Shown here: positions 63,183 to 64,000 of the stretch, piece by piece | Position numbering within the stretch: position 1 is the stretch's first letter | Layout: each line of letters begins with the position of its first letter | Assembly (NCBI RefSeq): GCF_002879615.1 | Contig: NZ_PNRF01000020.1 | Span: 1 to 64,000, forward strand | Reading direction: 5' to 3' | Length of the DNA stretch: 64,000 nt | Source: Billgrantia endophytica | GTDB lineage: Bacteria > Pseudomonadota > Gammaproteobacteria > Pseudomonadales > Halomonadaceae | Notes under the pieces: model-generated | What the model saw: only the letters and a program-made list of their open reading frames with translations | Told to the model about the DNA's origin: nothing | The model's database searches: none | Program-made: the position numbers and the translations under genes

Positions 63183-64000
63183 TTATTTTCCCGCCTTTTT
63201 TATTGCTTTTGCTAATTGCTCAGCAGGGCTCAGCGCTCTAAGATTTGGAATATACTTAACAAAATCGCTGAACGAAGAGTTAACAAAGTGAATATCATAT
63301 CCACTAGACGACAACTCGGATAGCTCTACCCAGTATTGGCTGGAGCCATTTTTTCCTAAATTATCTATATGATTTTTAGCCTTATAATCAGCAACGATGA
63401 GCTTCAAGCTTGGGTTTGATTTAATAGCGGACACGATAGGCTCGGACAGATGATCATCGTTAAACCCAAAGCCGGACATCAATAGACAGTTATTGGGTGT
63501 GCGCAATGTCTCGAAGAATCGAGAGAGCAACTCAAGGTGAGGCTGAATAAATGCTTGCTGGTATTTCCCCTTTGCCGGATATATAAGTGCCGCGCTCTCA
63601 GGAGACGGAAGAGAACACTCGAATATATCATTGCCAGACCGCTCCCAGCTTACCGATCCATGAAGTTTGAACAGTTGCAAGACGCCTTCCACAAATTCAT
63701 GATTATCGTTTTCTCTACGAACCACGTCATAGTTAAAATAACGACCGTCAAATCGACGATGTCTGGTATAAGAAAAGCCATCAACTATCATCATCCCCAA
63801 ATCAGACCCAGCCGTCTCAAAACACATGTCATAGTTTGTTGTAAATACTTTTAGACGAGGATCACGAACCCTGCGGCGAGCCAATTTTTGCAGCAAACCA
63901 CTGTAAGAAGAAATATCACTACCTTGCTGACCGATAAATGCAGAACAAGATTCTAGTATTATCCCTTTAACTTTTATCAAAAAATCTCTGACCTCTTCAT
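63183..64000 (-). CDS. SIR2-like domain protein, 5' end beyond window
   Basis: At least 272 residues; the frame is still open at position 64000, so the start lies outside. Motifs of the SIR2-like NADase family: KVFTTNYDMCFE (TTN-type block), VEGVLQLFKLHGSVSW (catalytic His in LHGS) and LLMSGFGFNDDHLSEP (the GFSxxD-like block). It would be the effector of the pair with HerA. An in-frame TTG at 63980 is not a likely start because the reading continues upstream. Confidence 0.82.
   Translation of the reverse strand, partial: EEVRDFLIKVKGIILESCSAFIGQQGSDISSYSGLLQKLARRRVRDPRLKVFTTNYDMCFETAGSDLGMMIVDGFSYTRHRRFDGRYFNYDVVRRENDNHEFVEGVLQLFKLHGSVSWERSGNDIFECSLPSPESAALIYPAKGKYQQAFIQPHLELLSRFFETLRTPNNCLLMSGFGFNDDHLSEPIVSAIKSNPSLKLIVADYKAKNHIDNLGKNGSSQYWVELSELSSSGYDIHFVNSSFSDFVKYIPNLRALSPAEQLAKAIKKAGK

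Overview
The window looks like a halophilic gammaproteobacterium of the Halomonas/Chromohalobacter type. This rests on general protein similarity and high-GC core genes; no rRNA or housekeeping gene fixes the genus. Most of it is an integrative conjugative element (ICE) of the PFGI-1/ICEclc class, or a plasmid carrying the same backbone, loaded with insertion sequences and anti-phage cargo.

Layout. 1-1370: a broken IS701-family insertion sequence. 1.5-2.3 kb: two small unknown genes. 2.7-21.7 kb: a type IV secretion (mating-pair) operon in the family's usual order (RAQPRD, PFL_4701, 4702, TIGR03750, 4703, 4704, 4705, lipoprotein, VirB4-like ATPase, DsbA-like, 4709, 4710, 4711, small membrane protein, TraG-N). 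It is interrupted at 11.9-16.8 kb by a three-gene cassette: SMC-like ATPase, HNH nuclease and PIN-like protein. 21.7-24.8 kb: DUF3742, a VapBC-type toxin-antitoxin pair and a MobH/TraI relaxase. 24.8-29.4 kb: an AT-rich patch with a LuxR solo, then an IS3 element with an IS110 element nested inside it. 29.4-35.2 kb: the other ICE end module, comprising AlpA, ParA, a HicA-like protein, ParB, DUF2857 and an STY4528-type replication protein, followed by a HigBA-like pair. 36.1-41.5 kb: a minus-strand operon of radical SAM enzyme, small unknown protein and a 1338-residue STAND NTPase with a nuclease-like N-terminus. This is the strongest candidate for an undescribed defence system. 41.6-43.1 kb: a deleted IS1182 element. 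43.3-48.7 kb: more ICE backbone (PFL_4669, DUF3158, SSB-like, topoisomerase III, a small conserved protein). 49.1-53.8 kb: a Gabija-like operon (DUF3800, GajA-like, GajB-like). 54.3-58.5 kb: ordinary accessory genes (ArsR regulator and MFS transporter, DMT exporter, TRAP solute receptor). 58.7-64 kb: an AT-rich defence island (nuclease-like protein, HEPN-like protein, AbiTii, HerA and SIR2), with the SIR2 gene running off the end.

How the parts work together. The tra operon builds the mating channel, the relaxase and SSB/TopB process DNA, and ParA/ParB/AlpA with the STY4528 protein maintain and control the excised element. The cargo offers at least four independent phage-defence units. Three copies of one palindrome (CTATACC-N3-GGTATAG) stand before separate ICE transcription units and may be a shared operator. 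The relaxase end lies next to the AlpA/ParA end with no integrase between them. The backbone is therefore permuted relative to the usual linear ICE map, which suggests a circular or tandem form, a plasmid, or a rearranged remnant.
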